This document shows positions 48,712-58,163 of a stretch of 64,000 nucleotides of DNA, one piece after another. The first letter of the stretch is position 1, and the number at the start of each line of letters is the position of its first letter. The stretch covers positions 332,071 through 396,070 of the forward strand of contig NZ_JAJNCY010000004.1 in assembly GCF_021026335.1 (NCBI RefSeq). Direction: 5' to 3'. The DNA comes from Rhizobium sp. C1. Its GTDB lineage: Bacteria; Pseudomonadota; Alphaproteobacteria; Rhizobiales; Rhizobiaceae. The notes beneath the pieces were generated by a model. The model was given only the letters and a program-made list of their open reading frames with translations. It was not told the origin of the DNA and did not search any database. Position numbers and translations under genes: made by a program.

Positions 48712-50394
48712 ATGCGAAGAGTTCTTTTCGTAATACCGCCTTACTTCGATGTTCACGGTGTCGCTGCACAAGGGCGCGCAGCAGTGCTTCCATCATTCAC
48801 AATTCCCTACGGCATTCTTTCCATGGAAGCCTATCTGAGGGTCAATTGCTCCAAGCTCGAAGCCGTCAGGCTCATCGACCTGAATGTCACCTTGAAGAAG
48901 TTGGTGGAAGATGGGCGCACGGACGAATACGAAGCAGTGTTTCGACGTGAGATCGAAGCTTCACTGATTGAGTTTCGGCCTCAAATCTTCGGGGTGTCCG
49001 CGCTTTTCAATACGTCTTTCGGTTACGTGGAAAGCGTACTCGACGTCGTCAAGTCGCATGATCCGTCAATTCTCACGATTTGTGGTGGCGGCTTGCCATC
49101 GGCAGCCTTTGAAATGATGCTGCGCACATGTCCTTCGCTGGACGCGATCTGCAAGGGCGAGGGCGAGTTGCCCATGAAAGCCCTTATCGACTCGGAAGAT
49201 CCTTGGGACGTCATTACCGAGCACAAAGCTTGGGTCGATCGGGCGCAACTGGCGACCGGAAAGGTGCCGCAGCATGATTTTATCCAGGAGCTGGATGAAA
49301 TCCCCGAGTTCGACTACAGCTTCATTGACCTCGATAACTATAACAGCCGCAGCATTGACAAGCGTTATGCCGATCGGCCCAAGCGCGAAATGGCGATCCA
49401 CACATCGCGTGGATGCCCATTCCTCTGTGTCTTCTGTTCCAATCCCTCGCTCCATGGCCGGTCCATGCGCGCCATGTCGGTCGAGCGCGTGGTCAATGAT
49501 GTGACACGAATGCGGGATGAGTTCGACATGACGGTCCTCCTGATCGAGGATGACCATTTCTTCTTTGACAAGGAGCGCGCGAAGACGCTTCTCAAGGCCT
49601 TCGCGGATCTCGGGATTCGTTGCGAGTTTCCGAACGGCGTCGCCGTTTACGCAATTGATGACGAGGTGGCTTTTCTCTTTTCTGCGGCTGGCGTTTCCGC
49701 TGTGGTTCTCGCGGTTGAATCCGGGTCAGATTATGTTCTCAACCACATTATCAAGAAACCCCTGAAAAAGAAGCTGATACGCCCAGCAGTGGAAGCTCTG
49801 AGGCGCCATGATGTCCGCTCCCATGTTTTCATCGTCGTTGGTCTCCCAGGTGAAATGGACGAGCACCGAAAAGAGACGATGGATATGTTGCTGGAAACAG
49901 GATTCGATTGGATTCATATCAATCTCGCCATACCGATCTTCGGCTCGCGCCTTTACGATATTTGCGTCGAGAACGGTTATCTCGAAACCACGAGAGCGGA
50001 AGATTTCGTGGCCACCAGGGCAAATATCCGTGCACCCGGTGTGGATCCGATCGCTGTGGAAAATTTTGCTTACGAGGCGCAATTGCGCGTCAACTTTGCT
50101 GAAAGCGCCAATATGCGTCTTGGCCGTCACCATATCGCCATGCCGTATTTTCAGAATGTTGTTTCAAAATATCCAGAACATGCTTTTGGGCAGTTCTTCT
50201 ACGCCAAGTGTCTCGAACTGGAAGGCCGCTTTCAAGAGGCACGTCTGCATCGCGCGCACGCCGAAAGAATTTTTGCTGATGATCCCTGGTGGCGAGATCT
50301 GGCGGAGCGTTTCGGGGTGATTGAGCGCAGCGAGCCCGCCGATCATCTGCTCCCCTCAGCTTTGGGCGCGGAGTTGCAAGCAATAAGCGCCTGA
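48712..50394 (+). CDS. B12-binding-domain radical SAM enzyme of unknown function
   Basis: A 560-residue protein. Residues 1-165 look like the Rossmann-type B12-binding domain of BchE-like enzymes (PSFTIPYGILSMEAYLR, CGGGLPSAA, CKGEGE) but lack the DxHxxG lower-ligand motif. The radical SAM core starts near 225 with the cluster motif Cys235, Cys239, Cys242 in RGCPFLCVFCSNPS. The C-terminal part (about 450-550) is helical, TPR-like (ARLHRAHAERIF). It may act on an unreactive carbon; product unknown. GGAG lies before the ATG. The gene is visibly richer in A/T than its neighbours, suggesting transfer. A P450 gene follows after 48 bases. Confidence 0.82.
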   Translation: MRRVLFVIPPYFDVHGVAAQGRAAVLPSFTIPYGILSMEAYLRVNCSKLEAVRLIDLNVTLKKLVEDGRTDEYEAVFRREIEASLIEFRPQIFGVSALFNTSFGYVESVLDVVKSHDPSILTICGGGLPSAAFEMMLRTCPSLDAICKGEGELPMKALIDSEDPWDVITEHKAWVDRAQLATGKVPQHDFIQELDEIPEFDYSFIDLDNYNSRSIDKRYADRPKREMAIHTSRGCPFLCVFCSNPSLHGRSMRAMSVERVVNDVTRMRDEFDMTVLLIEDDHFFFDKERAKTLLKAFADLGIRCEFPNGVAVYAIDDEVAFLFSAAGVSAVVLAVESGSDYVLNHIIKKPLKKKLIRPAVEALRRHDVRSHVFIVVGLPGEMDEHRKETMDMLLETGFDWIHINLAIPIFGSRLYDICVENGYLETTRAEDFVATRANIRAPGVDPIAVENFAYEAQLRVNFAESANMRLGRHHIAMPYFQNVVSKYPEHAFGQFFYAKCLELEGRFQEARLHRAHAERIFADDPWWRDLAERFGVIERSEPADHLLPSALGAELQAISA

Positions 50395-50442
50395 GAATGT
50401 CCGGCGCTAAAAGGTCGCCAGACGTTCGAACAGGAGCACGAA

Positions 50443-51924
50443 ATGCAAGCAGAGCCCCAAGCCCGAGAAAATGATTCGGCCTTGCATTTGGAGACAGAAA
50501 AAGGGCTGGTTACGCCAACAAATGTAGCGGGCGCTCGCGCTTTCGAACCGCCCGCGCCCGTGCCGAGAAATACACCGCCCTCGCGGCTTGAGGTGATCCG
50601 TACGCTCTTTCGCAATCCGCTCGAACTCTGGGGCGAGCCGAGCTATACCCAGCCGGTCATCCAGGCGAAATTTTTCGGCCAACTGACGACCATCGTCAAT
50701 CATCCCGGCCTCATCCGCCATGTTCTGGTCGATAACGCCGCCAATTACGGCATGCAGCCGGTGCGCCAGCTGGTGCTTCGGCCGATCCTGCGCGACGGCC
50801 TGCTGACGGCCGAGGGTGATACGTGGAAGCGCTCGCGTAAGGCGATGGCACCTGTCTTTACCCCGCGCCATGCCCGCGGCTTTGCCAACCAGATGCTCGA
50901 CCAGTCGCAGAAATTCGCCGACGGCATGGTGGCCTCAGCAAAGGCAGGCGCAGAGGTCAATGTCTCGCAGGAGATGACCGAACTCACCTTCGCCATTCTG
51001 GCCGAGACATTGTTTTCCGGTGAGATCGTCCGCACCGCCGGCAATTTCGCAGAACATGTCGACAAGTTGCTGCACACGATGGGCCGCATCGACCCGATGG
51101 ACTTGCTTCAGGCCCCGTCCTTCGTGCCGCGCGTCACGCGCTGGGCAGGCCAGCGGCCGCTCAACCATTTCCGCCGTATCGTGGCGGAAACGATGGAGCA
51201 GCGCCGCCCGCGCATCGCCGATGGAACGGCGCCGCGCGATTTCCTGACGCTGCTTCTGGAACTGGAAGGGCCGGACGGCCTCACGCGCGCGGAGATCGAG
51301 GACAATATCCTGACTTTCATCGGTGCGGGCCATGAGACGACCGCTCGCTCACTTGCCTGGACGCTCTATCTTCTCGCTGAGGCTCCAGATTTTCGTGCTC
51401 AGGTCGAGGCAGAAGTGGATCGCGTCGTGGCAAGTGGAGCCGATCCGGTCGAGTGGCTGGAACTTCTGCCTTACACAAGAGCCGCCTTTGAGGAGGCGAT
51501 GCGCCTCTATCCCCCAGCCCCCAATCTTGGCCGTGCGCCGCTGAAGGATGATGTCTGGACGGACGAGAACGGGAAGCGCTACGAAATGCCCGCGGGCGAG
51601 GCAGTCCTCGTCATGCCCTGGGTTCTGCACCGCCACAACCTTTATTGGGACAAGCCACGGCAGTTCATGCCGGAGCGTTTCCTGCCCGGAAACCGCGAAA
51701 AGATCGGCCGGTTCCAATATCTTCCCTTCGGTGCTGGGCCGCGCATCTGCATCGGCGCGACCTTTGCGCTGCAGGAGGCGGTCATCGCGCTCGCCGTCCT
51801 GCTCAATCGTTTCCGTTTCGAAACGACGACCAACACCAAGCCCTGGCCGGTCCAGCGGCTGACGGTGCAGCCGCTGGCGGGACTGCCGCTGCGTATCCGC
51901 GAGCGGCAGGATCGACGGGTCTGA
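50443..51924 (+). CDS. Cytochrome P450
   Basis: A 493-residue P450 monooxygenase. The oxygen-activating I-helix is FIGAGHETT (292-300), the ExxR pair is EAMR (351-354), and the heme-thiolate Cys436 is in PFGAGPRICIG. There is no membrane anchor, so it is soluble. The first 45 residues are a low-complexity extension. No ferredoxin or reductase gene is adjacent. AGGAG lies eight bases before the ATG; the radical SAM gene is just upstream, so the two could share a transcript. Codon use is like the core genome, unlike the radical SAM gene. The substrate is unknown. Confidence 0.92.
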   Translation: MQAEPQARENDSALHLETEKGLVTPTNVAGARAFEPPAPVPRNTPPSRLEVIRTLFRNPLELWGEPSYTQPVIQAKFFGQLTTIVNHPGLIRHVLVDNAANYGMQPVRQLVLRPILRDGLLTAEGDTWKRSRKAMAPVFTPRHARGFANQMLDQSQKFADGMVASAKAGAEVNVSQEMTELTFAILAETLFSGEIVRTAGNFAEHVDKLLHTMGRIDPMDLLQAPSFVPRVTRWAGQRPLNHFRRIVAETMEQRRPRIADGTAPRDFLTLLLELEGPDGLTRAEIEDNILTFIGAGHETTARSLAWTLYLLAEAPDFRAQVEAEVDRVVASGADPVEWLELLPYTRAAFEEAMRLYPPAPNLGRAPLKDDVWTDENGKRYEMPAGEAVLVMPWVLHRHNLYWDKPRQFMPERFLPGNREKIGRFQYLPFGAGPRICIGATFALQEAVIALAVLLNRFRFETTTNTKPWPVQRLTVQPLAGLPLRIRERQDRRV

Positions 51925-52191
51925 TCAACGCCGCGCCGGGGATTCGACGACCAGACCGACCAGCCACCGAACCACCGGCAGGACGAGCAACAGGGTCGGG
52001 AAGGCGACGAGCCAGGAAAGGCCCCAAGCCGTCGGCCATGTCGCGAGGAACGCGGCATTGAGACCGAGGCTTTTCAGCGTCGAAATTGCCGAGACCACGA
52101 AGGTCATGACGATGGAGAGAAACAGCGGCATGACAAACGCGGCATAGCGCGCCGGAAGTTTGGGCGCGCGTGAAGTGTTTTCATAGGACAT
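51925..52191 (-). CDS. DUF2798 family membrane protein
   Basis: An 88-residue protein with two membrane segments (about residues 19-42 and 52-80), PARYAAFVMPLFLSIVMTF and the W-rich second half being typical of DUF2798. Function is unknown. I take the ATG at 52191, which gives the short family-typical length; the frame upstream to 52386 has no family features. Its stop touches the P450 stop, so the genes converge with no spacer and no terminator hairpin. Confidence 0.75.
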   Translation of the reverse strand: MSYENTSRAPKLPARYAAFVMPLFLSIVMTFVVSAISTLKSLGLNAAFLATWPTAWGLSWLVAFPTLLLVLPVVRWLVGLVVESPARR

Positions 52192-52450
52192 GGAAATAGA
52201 CTTTCGATTTGCGGGTCCGTCTTGGCGCGTCGCTGTCGATTGGCTTTGCATTCGCGGGGACGAAACCCGGTTGAACGCGTTGCCTGACGTCGGACGCTTA
52301 CGGTGCTCTCGCAAATCTGGAAGCACAGCCCAGTTCAAACACAAGTCTTGATGACGGTCAAGTTGAACGCTGAAGGTCGCGGGCAAGCTTGCAGGCCGCC
52401 GCTAATAATGTCATCGCTCGGCTAAGGTCATTCATTCGCATGGGCTGGCA

Positions 52451-54451
52451 GTGGCAGACATCATCTCTCTCGGCATCGACACCGGCGGCACCTACACTGA
52501 TGCCGTCATTTTTTCGGACACGCGTGGCGTCCTCGCCAAGGCGAAAGCGCTGACCACCCGCCACGATCTGTCCGAGGGCATTGCCGGTGCGGCCGATGCG
52601 GCGCTGGCTGCTGCCCAGATTGATTCACGTGAAATACGTCTGGTCTCGCTGTCGACCACTCTGGCCACCAATGCGCTGGTCGAGGGGCAGGGCCAGCGTG
52701 TCGCGCTCGTCATGATCGGCTTTGGCGAGGACGATCTCGCGCGTGATGGTCTCGGCGAGGCGGCCAAGGCAGGCCCGGTGATTTTCCTCCCTGGTGGTCA
52801 TGATGTGCATGGCCGCGAAACCCCGCTCGAGATGGACACGCTGCAGGAGGCGCTGCCGCAGCTGGCAGGAGAAGTCTCCGCCTTTGCCGTTGCCGGCTAT
52901 TTCGCCGTTCGGAATCCCGCCCATGAGCAGCGCGTCCGCGATCTCATCCTGCGAGAGACCGGACTGCCGGTGACCTGCAGCCACGAACTCTCCTCCAAGC
53001 TTGGCGGCCCGCGCCGGGCGCTCACCACGCTGCTCAACGCCCGCCTCGTCGGCATGATCGGCCGTCTGGTGGGCGCTTGCGAGACTTATCTGGAAAGCCG
53101 AAACATCGCAGCGCCGCTGATGGTCGTGCGCGGAGACGGGGCTCTGATCTCGGCGTCAGAGGCGCGCCTTCGCCCGATCGAAACAATCCTGTCCGGCCCG
53201 GCGGCAAGCCTTGCCGGTGCACAGTTCCTGACCGGTCTCGACAGTGCCGTCGTCAGCGATATCGGCGGCACCACGACCGATGTGGCAATCCTCGAAGACG
53301 GTCGACCGAAGCTCGATCCGGATGGCGCGATGGTTGGCGGTCACCGCACGATGGTCGAGGCGGTCGCGATGCGCACCTATGGGCTCGGTGGTGATTCCGA
53401 AGTGCGTATCGACCTTGCCGGCCTCATCGCGCGAATCGAGCTCGGCCCGCGCCGCGTCCTGCCGCTGAGCCTCATCGGGCATCGCTTTCCGGACATCGTC
53501 ATGCCGGCACTCGAAAAGCAGGTCGGCGCGGTTCACGCGCAGCGTCACGAGGGCCTGTTCGCGATTCGCACCGGTCTGCCCCATTCGATGGCCGCCGGGC
53601 TCTCGGCGCAGGAAGCTGCCCTCTATGCCCGGATCACGGATCAGCCCCAGCCGCTGACCCAGCTTCTGACCACCGCCCCTCAGAAATCCGCGCTCGACCG
53701 GCTCGCAGCCCGAGGCCTCGCGCATATCTGCGGGATCACGCCGTCCGATGCCCTGCATATCCTTGGCCGGCAAGGCCAGTGGAATGCGCCCGCCGCCCGC
53801 CTTGGCCTCGATCTCGCCGCCCGTCAGAAGGGCGGCAACGGCAAGCCGATCGCGGCGGACGCCGAGGATTTGGCAAATTGCATCGTCCAGCGCCTGACGC
53901 GGCAATCCTCTCATGCAATTCTCGAAGCCTGTCTGACTGATGATGGCGAAACTGGTATCGAGCCGGCGAAATCCCGCGCGATTGCCCGCGCGCTGGATCG
54001 CCAGCCGGGCGTCGTGCGGTTCTCGCTGGCGCTTGATCGACCGTTGATCGGGCTCGGTGCCTCCGCCCCGGTCTATTATCCGGCGATTGCAGAGGAGCTC
54101 TCCGCCCCCACCGTCATTCCCGATCACGCAGATGTCGCCAACGCCATCGGCGCGGTCGCTGGCCAGATCCGCGAAACGGTAACGGTCTTCGTGACCAGCC
54201 CGGAAGAAGGCATCTTCCTGCTCAACGGTTCGGGCGAAACCCTGCGATTCGTCTCCGAGACCGAAGCGCTGGAGGCGGCCCGCGCTCGCGCCGCCGAGCA
54301 TGCCCGCTCACTTGCTGCCCGTAGCGGCCTTGCCGAGCCGCATGTGGAACTGACGGAAGAGGCGGACGCCGCCGAAATCGAGGGCAAGCGCAAACTGGTG
54401 GAAGCGCGGGTGAGGGCGGTTGCGTCCGGTCGGCCGAGGGTTGCCGATTGA
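52451..54451 (+). CDS. Hydantoinase A / 5-oxoprolinase-like ATPase subunit
   Basis: A 666-residue protein of the HyuA/oxoprolinase-A family. It has the actin-like ATPase elements SLGIDTGGTYTDAVIF (residues 6-21), STTLATNALVEG, and VSDIGGTTTDVAIL in the middle. Such subunits hydrolyse cyclic amides such as 5-oxoproline or hydantoins together with a B subunit, but no hyuB-like gene is adjacent. A function alone, or with a distant partner, is possible. The start is a GTG at 52451. A parS-like palindrome lies near its 5' end. The 259 bases before it are shared with the divergent DUF2798 gene and show nothing else. Confidence 0.86.
   Translation: MADIISLGIDTGGTYTDAVIFSDTRGVLAKAKALTTRHDLSEGIAGAADAALAAAQIDSREIRLVSLSTTLATNALVEGQGQRVALVMIGFGEDDLARDGLGEAAKAGPVIFLPGGHDVHGRETPLEMDTLQEALPQLAGEVSAFAVAGYFAVRNPAHEQRVRDLILRETGLPVTCSHELSSKLGGPRRALTTLLNARLVGMIGRLVGACETYLESRNIAAPLMVVRGDGALISASEARLRPIETILSGPAASLAGAQFLTGLDSAVVSDIGGTTTDVAILEDGRPKLDPDGAMVGGHRTMVEAVAMRTYGLGGDSEVRIDLAGLIARIELGPRRVLPLSLIGHRFPDIVMPALEKQVGAVHAQRHEGLFAIRTGLPHSMAAGLSAQEAALYARITDQPQPLTQLLTTAPQKSALDRLAARGLAHICGITPSDALHILGRQGQWNAPAARLGLDLAARQKGGNGKPIAADAEDLANCIVQRLTRQSSHAILEACLTDDGETGIEPAKSRAIARALDRQPGVVRFSLALDRPLIGLGASAPVYYPAIAEELSAPTVIPDHADVANAIGAVAGQIRETVTVFVTSPEEGIFLLNGSGETLRFVSETEALEAARARAAEHARSLAARSGLAEPHVELTEEADAAEIEGKRKLVEARVRAVASGRPRVAD
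52621..52636. promoter_or_regulatory. parS-like site inside the hydantoinase gene
   Basis: TGATTCACGTGAAATA has two mismatches to the parS consensus TGTTTCACGTGAAACA, making it the second-best match in the window. It is about 170 bases into the coding sequence. Confidence 0.5.
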
Positions 54452-54562
54452 TTATTGCCAATCCGGCGAAAATCTTTGGCATTCTTGCCCCATTGACCGG
54501 GAATGGCGCTTCGCAGAGACTGCGCTATAAAGGCAGACATTGTACCTGACGGGAGTGTTATC

Positions 54563-56722
54563 ATGGGCATGATCGACAAGAACGGGCTGAAGATCGACAG
54601 CGAGCTTCACGATTTTATCGTGAACGAGGCAATCCCCGGAACCGGGGTCGATGCGGACGCCTTCTTCAGGTCTTTCGCCGCGATCGTGACGGAACTTGCG
54701 CCCAAAAACCGCGCGCTTCTTGAAAAGCGCGATGCGTTCCAGGCAAAGCTCGACGACTGGTATCGCAAGAACGGCGCGCCTTCCGATATGGCGGCCTATG
54801 AAGCCTATCTCCGCGAGATCGGCTATATCCTGCCAGAGGGTCCTGAATTTCAGGTTGCGACCGAGAATGTCGATTCGGAAATCGCCGAAGTCGCCGGCCC
54901 GCAGCTTGTCGTTCCGGTTTCCAATGCGCGCTATGCGCTGAATGCCGCCAATGCCCGCTGGGGCTCGCTCTATGATGCGCTTTACGGCACGGATGCGATG
55001 GGTGATCTGCCGACTGGCAAGGGATACGACACCGTTCGCGGCGCGCGTGTGGTTTCCTGGGCGAAATCCTTCCTCGACAAGAGCCTGCCACTGGCCGGTG
55101 GCAGCTGGGCGGAGGCTACGGACTTCGAGTTCGAGAATGGCGCGCTCTTCGTGGATACGAAAGCCGGCCGCACTGGCCTTGCCGATCCCGCTCAATATGT
55201 TGGCTTCAAGCGCGAGAGCGAGACGGCCTATCGTCTGTATTTCCGCACCAACGGCCTTCACACGCTCGTTTTCGTCGATCCGGACAGCCTTATCGGCAAG
55301 GATGATCCGGCAGGCATTGCAGAGGTCGCACTGGAATCGGCACTTACGACGATCATGGACTGCGAGGATTCCGTCGCCGCCGTCGATGCCGAAGACAAGG
55401 TCGGCGTATATCGCAACTGGCTCGGCCTCATGAAGGGCGACCTGACGGAAGAGGTCAGCAAGAACGGCAAGACCTTTACCCGCAAGCTGAGCGGTGATCT
55501 GGAACTGACGACGCCCGATGGCGCGTCAACAACGCTTCCCGGCCGCTCGCTGATGCTGGTCCGCAATGTCGGCCACCTGATGACCAACCCGGCGATCACC
55601 TTAGACGGTGGTCGTGAAGTACCGGAAGGCATTATGGATGCGCTGGTCACGGGCCTGATCGCGCTCCACGATATCGGCGCCACCGGCCGCCGCATGAATT
55701 CCCGCGCCGGCTCCATGTATGTCGTCAAGCCGAAGATGCATGGTCCGGAAGAAGTCGCATTCGCCTGCGAAATCTTCAACCGCGTGGAACAGGCGCTCGG
55801 CATGGCACCCAACACGATGAAGATGGGCATCATGGACGAGGAGCGCCGCACGACGGTCAACCTCAAGGAATGCATCCGCGCCGCCCGCGAGCGCGTCGTC
55901 TTCATCAATACCGGCTTCCTCGACCGCACCGGCGACGAAATGCACACGTCGATGGAAGCGGGTCCGATGATCCGCAAGGGCGACATGAAGCAGGCCGCCT
56001 GGATTTCGGCCTATGAAAACTGGAATGTCGATATCGGCCTGGAATGCGGCCTCTCCGGCCGCGCCCAGATCGGCAAGGGCATGTGGGCCATGCCGGACCT
56101 GATGGCCGCGATGCTCGAGCAGAAGATCGCCCATCCGAAGGCCGGGGCGAACACGGCCTGGGTTCCGTCTCCGACGGCAGCGACGCTGCATGCGACGCAC
56201 TATCACAGCGTCAATGTCGCCCACATTCAGGACGGTCTTCGCAAGCGCGGCCGCGCAAAGCTCTCCGATATTCTTTCCGTTCCGGTCGCCCCGCGTCCGA
56301 ACTGGAGCCCGGAAGACATCCAGAAGGAACTGGACAACAATGCGCAAGGGATTCTCGGCTATGTCGTGCGCTGGATCGACCAGGGCGTCGGCTGCTCCAA
56401 GGTTCCGGACATCAACAATATCGGCCTGATGGAAGACCGTGCCACGCTGCGCATCTCCTCGCAGCACATGGCCAACTGGCTGCGCCACGGCGTCGTCACG
56501 GAGGCGCAGGTTGTTGAAACGCTGAAGCGCATGGCCGTTGTCGTGGACAAGCAGAACGCGGATGACCCGATGTATACGCCGATGGCGGTAAATTACGAGG
56601 GTTCCGTCGCGTTCCAGGCGGCGCTTGAACTGGTGCTCAAGGGCCTTGAACAGCCGAACGGCTATACCGAGCCGGTCCTGCATCGCCGTCGCCTGGAGCT
56701 CAAGGCCAAGCTCGCCGGCTGA
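54563..56722 (+). CDS. glcB: Malate synthase G
   Basis: A 719-residue malate synthase that condenses glyoxylate and acetyl-CoA to malate. It is the large single-chain G type: the barrel catalytic region contains [28 protein letters not shown], and [17 protein letters not shown], and the C-terminal domain has the HYHSVNV region. It serves the glyoxylate bypass or glycolate use. I start it at the ATG at 54563, with GGGAG eight bases upstream; the frame to 54503 is not family-like. A strong terminator shared with the L,D-transpeptidase follows. Confidence 0.97.
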   Translation: MGMIDKNGLKIDSELHDFIVNEAIPGTGVDADAFFRSFAAIVTELAPKNRALLEKRDAFQAKLDDWYRKNGAPSDMAAYEAYLREIGYILPEGPEFQVATENVDSEIAEVAGPQLVVPVSNARYALNAANARWGSLYDALYGTDAMGDLPTGKGYDTVRGARVVSWAKSFLDKSLPLAGGSWAEATDFEFENGALFVDTKAGRTGLADPAQYVGFKRESETAYRLYFRTNGLHTLVFVDPDSLIGKDDPAGIAEVALESALTTIMDCEDSVAAVDAEDKVGVYRNWLGLMKGDLTEEVSKNGKTFTRKLSGDLELTTPDGASTTLPGRSLMLVRNVGHLMTNPAITLDGGREVPEGIMDALVTGLIALHDIGATGRRMNSRAGSMYVVKPKMHGPEEVAFACEIFNRVEQALGMAPNTMKMGIMDEERRTTVNLKECIRAARERVVFINTGFLDRTGDEMHTSMEAGPMIRKGDMKQAAWISAYENWNVDIGLECGLSGRAQIGKGMWAMPDLMAAMLEQKIAHPKAGANTAWVPSPTAATLHATHYHSVNVAHIQDGLRKRGRAKLSDILSVPVAPRPNWSPEDIQKELDNNAQGILGYVVRWIDQGVGCSKVPDINNIGLMEDRATLRISSQHMANWLRHGVVTEAQVVETLKRMAVVVDKQNADDPMYTPMAVNYEGSVAFQAALELVLKGLEQPNGYTEPVLHRRRLELKAKLAG

Positions 56723-56747
56723 GCCTCGATAGGTTGCCAAAAAAGAC

Positions 56748-56780
56748 AAAGCCCGCGATCCTCATCGGATCGCGGGCTTT
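56748..56780. terminator. Bidirectional terminator between glcB and the L,D-transpeptidase gene
   Basis: A perfect 14-bp stem (56748-56761 with 56767-56780) with a five-base loop and A/T runs on both sides. Confidence 0.93.
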
Positions 56781-56810
56781 TCCGTTTCAAGAGCGTGAGG
56801 CGAAATCGCC

Positions 56811-57464
56811 TTACTGGATGACGACGACCTTGGTGTTGCGGCCCGGACGGACGCGGCTATAGAGGTCGATGACGTCCTGGTTGATCAGGCGGATGCAGCC
56901 TGAAGAGGCGGCCGTGCCGATGGAGGACCATTCCGGTGTGCCGTGCAAACGGAACAGCGTGTCCTGGCCCTTTTCATTGAAGAGATACATGGCGCGTGCG
57001 CCGAGCGGGTTGGTCACGCCCGGGTTCATGCCGTCTTCGACATACTTGGCGACTTCCGGCTTGCGGGACGCCATTTCCTTCGGCGGATGCCAGGTCGGCC
57101 ATTCCTGCTTCCAGGCGACGTAAGCCGTGCCGGACCATGCAAAGCCCTGCTTGCCGACGCCGATGCCGTAACGAACGGCCTTGCCGCCGGACAGAACGTA
57201 ATAGAGGAAGCGTTCGCGCGTGTTCACGATGACCGTGCCGGGGCTTTCCTTGGTCTGGAAATCGACGATCTGGCGATGAAACTTCTTGTCGAGCTTCTGG
57301 ATCGGGATGGCCGGAAGCTGGAAGCCGTTGTCGATGATCTTGCCATAGGCATCGGGAACCGGGCTACCGGCTTCGGTCGGTGCTGCGAGCGAGGCGGAAG
57401 CAAAACCGGAAATGGCGAGGGCGGCGAAAATGCCGAGAATTTTTGTCTGATTGCGCGGGCGCAT
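56811..57464 (-). CDS. L,D-transpeptidase (YkuD family)
   Basis: A 217-residue exported enzyme. It has a signal peptide (residues 1 to about 28, ending ASASLAA) and a YkuD catalytic domain in which His174 (FRLHGTPEW) and Cys190 (ASSGCIRLINQD) form the active site. It can make 3-3 crosslinks in peptidoglycan or attach proteins to it. Rhizobiales have many such enzymes, fitting their polar growth and 3-3-rich walls. The ATG at 57464 gives a proper signal peptide; the longer frame to 57527 would put 21 extra residues before it. Confidence 0.92.
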   Translation of the reverse strand: MRPRNQTKILGIFAALAISGFASASLAAPTEAGSPVPDAYGKIIDNGFQLPAIPIQKLDKKFHRQIVDFQTKESPGTVIVNTRERFLYYVLSGGKAVRYGIGVGKQGFAWSGTAYVAWKQEWPTWHPPKEMASRKPEVAKYVEDGMNPGVTNPLGARAMYLFNEKGQDTLFRLHGTPEWSSIGTAASSGCIRLINQDVIDLYSRVRPGRNTKVVVIQ

Positions 57465-57592
57465 GGTAATCTCTTGAAGTCGGAGGGTTTCCGGCCGGAC
57501 GTTCATGTCCGTGCAGAACCGGTTCATTCGTTATTTTACAGAGGCTACTCGATTGCAAGGCGAGCTTGGGACTCGCATGGGCCGAATCAACC

Positions 57593-57617
57593 AAAAAAGC
57601 CGGCCGCGGGCTTTTTT
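57593..57617 (+). terminator. Terminator-like hairpin with no gene before it
   Basis: AAAAAAGCC (57593-57601) pairs with GGGCTTTTTT (57608-57617), ending in six T. It lies in the divergent gap between the L,D-transpeptidase and mmcB genes, 34 bases before the mmcB ATG, where no rightward gene ends. It could end a small RNA starting after about 57470, or attenuate mmcB. Confidence 0.55.
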
Positions 57618-57650
57618 GCAACAGAACCCGAATCGTGCCAAGATCTGTTC

Positions 57651-58157
57651 ATGCCAATTCTCAACCTGCATGATTTTCACCCCCTGATCGACGGGCGGCA
57701 GTCGGAACGCGCCATGCTGGTGCGCCGCGGCGTGCAGCGTCTGCTTCACGCAATGCGGCTCGCCGTCCTGCCGGAACTCTCCCTCTCAAGCGGCCGTCGC
57801 GCCGATCTGATTGCCCTGACGCCCAAGGGCGAGGTCTGGATTGTCGAGATCAAGTCCTCGATCGAGGATTTCCGCGTCGATCGCAAATGGCCGGATTATC
57901 GCCAGCATTGCGACAGGCTTTTCTTCGCGACCCACAAGGACGTGCCGCTAGAGATCTTCCCCGAAGAGTGCGGGCTGTTCCTGTCGGACGGATATGACGC
58001 CCATATCATCCGCGACGCGCCGGAGCACAAGCTGCCTCCGGCCGTGCGTAAATCTGTGACGCTGAATTTTTCGCGCATTGCCGCGCAAAGATTGCTCATG
58101 GCGGAACTGGCGCTCGAGTCGGGCAGGCCGCTGCCGCCGTCGTGGGAAGACGGCTGA
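57651..58157 (+). CDS. mmcB: MmcB family DNA repair protein
   Basis: A 168-residue nuclease-fold protein. The PD-(D/E)XK-like core is visible in SGRRADLIALTPKGEVWIVEIKSSIEDFR (read as Asp in RADLI and Glu-x-Lys in VEIKSS). Caulobacter MmcB is a damage-inducible protein that protects from mitomycin C, and the family is named for it. I chose the ATG at 57651; the open frame further upstream crosses the transpeptidase gene. No LexA box of the alphaproteobacterial GTTC-N7-GTTC type was found in the gap. It converges with actR. Confidence 0.85.
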   Translation: MPILNLHDFHPLIDGRQSERAMLVRRGVQRLLHAMRLAVLPELSLSSGRRADLIALTPKGEVWIVEIKSSIEDFRVDRKWPDYRQHCDRLFFATHKDVPLEIFPEECGLFLSDGYDAHIIRDAPEHKLPPAVRKSVTLNFSRIAAQRLLMAELALESGRPLPPSWEDG

Positions 58158-58163
58158 AGCCGC

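Noticed and set aside
57465..57650. LexA (SOS) box for mmcB
   Set aside because: Several GTTC and GAAC tetramers occur, but none in the direct-repeat spacing GTTC-N7-GTTC.
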